The notes beneath the pieces are model-generated. The model was given only the letters and a program-made list of their open reading frames with translations, did no database searches and was not told where the DNA came from. From NCBI GenBank assembly GCA_900768725.1, contig CAAGDU010000070.1, forward strand, positions 1 through 12,890: 12,890 nucleotides of DNA, in the 5' to 3' direction. Source of the DNA: Bacteroidales bacterium (GTDB lineage: Bacteria > Bacteroidota > Bacteroidia > Bacteroidales > Paludibacteraceae). The first letter of the stretch is position 1. Every line of letters starts with the position of its first letter. This document shows positions 12,558-12,890 of this stretch, in pieces. The position numbers were made by a program, and so were the translations under genes.

Positions 12558-12866
12558 ATGAGCATAAAAGATATACAGAGTTGGCTCAACGGAGAGAAAC
12601 TGCGGAGCGAGAAGATGAAGAAGCAGTATCCGTTGCTCCTGCTGATAGCAGGTTTGGTCTTCTTGTATATCCTCGCGGGCTATGGTGCCGCCAAACAGCA
12701 ACATAGGCTTACCGACCTGAAGAAAGAAATGCTCGATACCAAATACGAGTATATGACCATCAGCGCAGAGTTGGTCAAGACCACACGCCAATCGCAGGTA
12801 GCCGCCGAACTGGAGCAGCGCGGTAGCCGTATCAAAGAAAACACCACTCCACCCGTAAAACTATAG
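12558..12866 (+). CDS. ftsL: FtsL-like cell division protein
   Basis: A 102-residue single-pass (bitopic) inner-membrane protein. A short basic cytoplasmic tail (1-23) is followed by one hydrophobic segment (about 24-43, with LLLLIAGLVFLYILAGY). A predicted periplasmic coiled coil (about 46-90) ends in RIKENTTPPVKL, like the S-x-I-K-x-x-x-x-P-P ending of FtsL. FtsL acts with FtsB and FtsQ to activate septal wall synthesis by FtsW-FtsI. Sequence identity in this family is low, so the call rests on topology, length and position: it sits third after mraZ and rsmH, where ftsL is expected before the ftsI-type transpeptidase gene. The 24 bases after its stop hold no gene; the next gene would start outside the window. 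Confidence 0.85.
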   Translation: MSIKDIQSWLNGEKLRSEKMKKQYPLLLLIAGLVFLYILAGYGAAKQQHRLTDLKKEMLDTKYEYMTISAELVKTTRQSQVAAELEQRGSRIKENTTPPVKL

Positions 12867-12890
12867 TCAATTTGAAAATGATTTAGGTAA

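Noticed and set aside
12878..12886. Start of the next dcw gene at the ATG after ftsL
   Set aside because: The frame reads ATG ATT TAG and stops at once, so the next gene must begin beyond the window.

Overview
The window looks like chromosomal DNA from a member of the Bacteroidota, most likely order Bacteroidales. Three things point there. The promoters match the Bacteroidetes primary-sigma consensus (TTTG or TTG, a 20-bp spacer, then TAnnTTTG) upstream of four transcription units. The sigma factor is the short, region-1.1-less RpoD typical of the phylum. A large secreted protein carries bacterial Ig-like repeats and a Bacteroidetes-style C-terminal tail. Genus cannot be fixed from the sequence alone.

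Left part (1-6440, all minus strand): a possible truncated reading frame at the window edge, then a GC-rich hairpin/repeat patch. Next come a HAD-family phosphatase and a GH3-family acyl-adenylating enzyme that overlap by 4 bp and form one operon read leftward from a promoter near 2830-2860. An AT-rich intergenic block holds an inverted-repeat element. It is followed by a 1093-residue secreted protein built from five Big2-like domains, two YG-type Ig-like modules and a large internal duplication.

Middle (6441-9131): a divergent control region separates the secreted protein from a ClpC-like AAA+ unfoldase. This ClpC keeps both ATPase rings and the ClpP-docking tripeptide but lacks the middle coiled-coil domain.

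Right part (9132-12890, all plus strand): thioredoxin, tRNA-Arg(UCU), the primary sigma factor rpoD with a strong terminator, and then the start of the division and cell-wall cluster: mraZ, rsmH, ftsL. The next gene of that cluster would begin just beyond the window.

The coding content is mostly housekeeping; I see no phage, IS, CRISPR array or obvious novel multigene system. The unusual material is in the spacers. Trains of stop codons spaced exactly 7 bp apart fill the mraZ-rsmH and rsmH-ftsL gaps. MraZ-box-like 10-bp-period repeats lie in both orientations around the mraZ promoter. A near-perfect 38-bp palindrome overlaps the tRNA-Arg promoter. A dispersed repeat built on CTCCATTAA/TTAATGGAG occurs in two spacers, and a repeated octamer sits right before the start codons of both trxA and rpoD.
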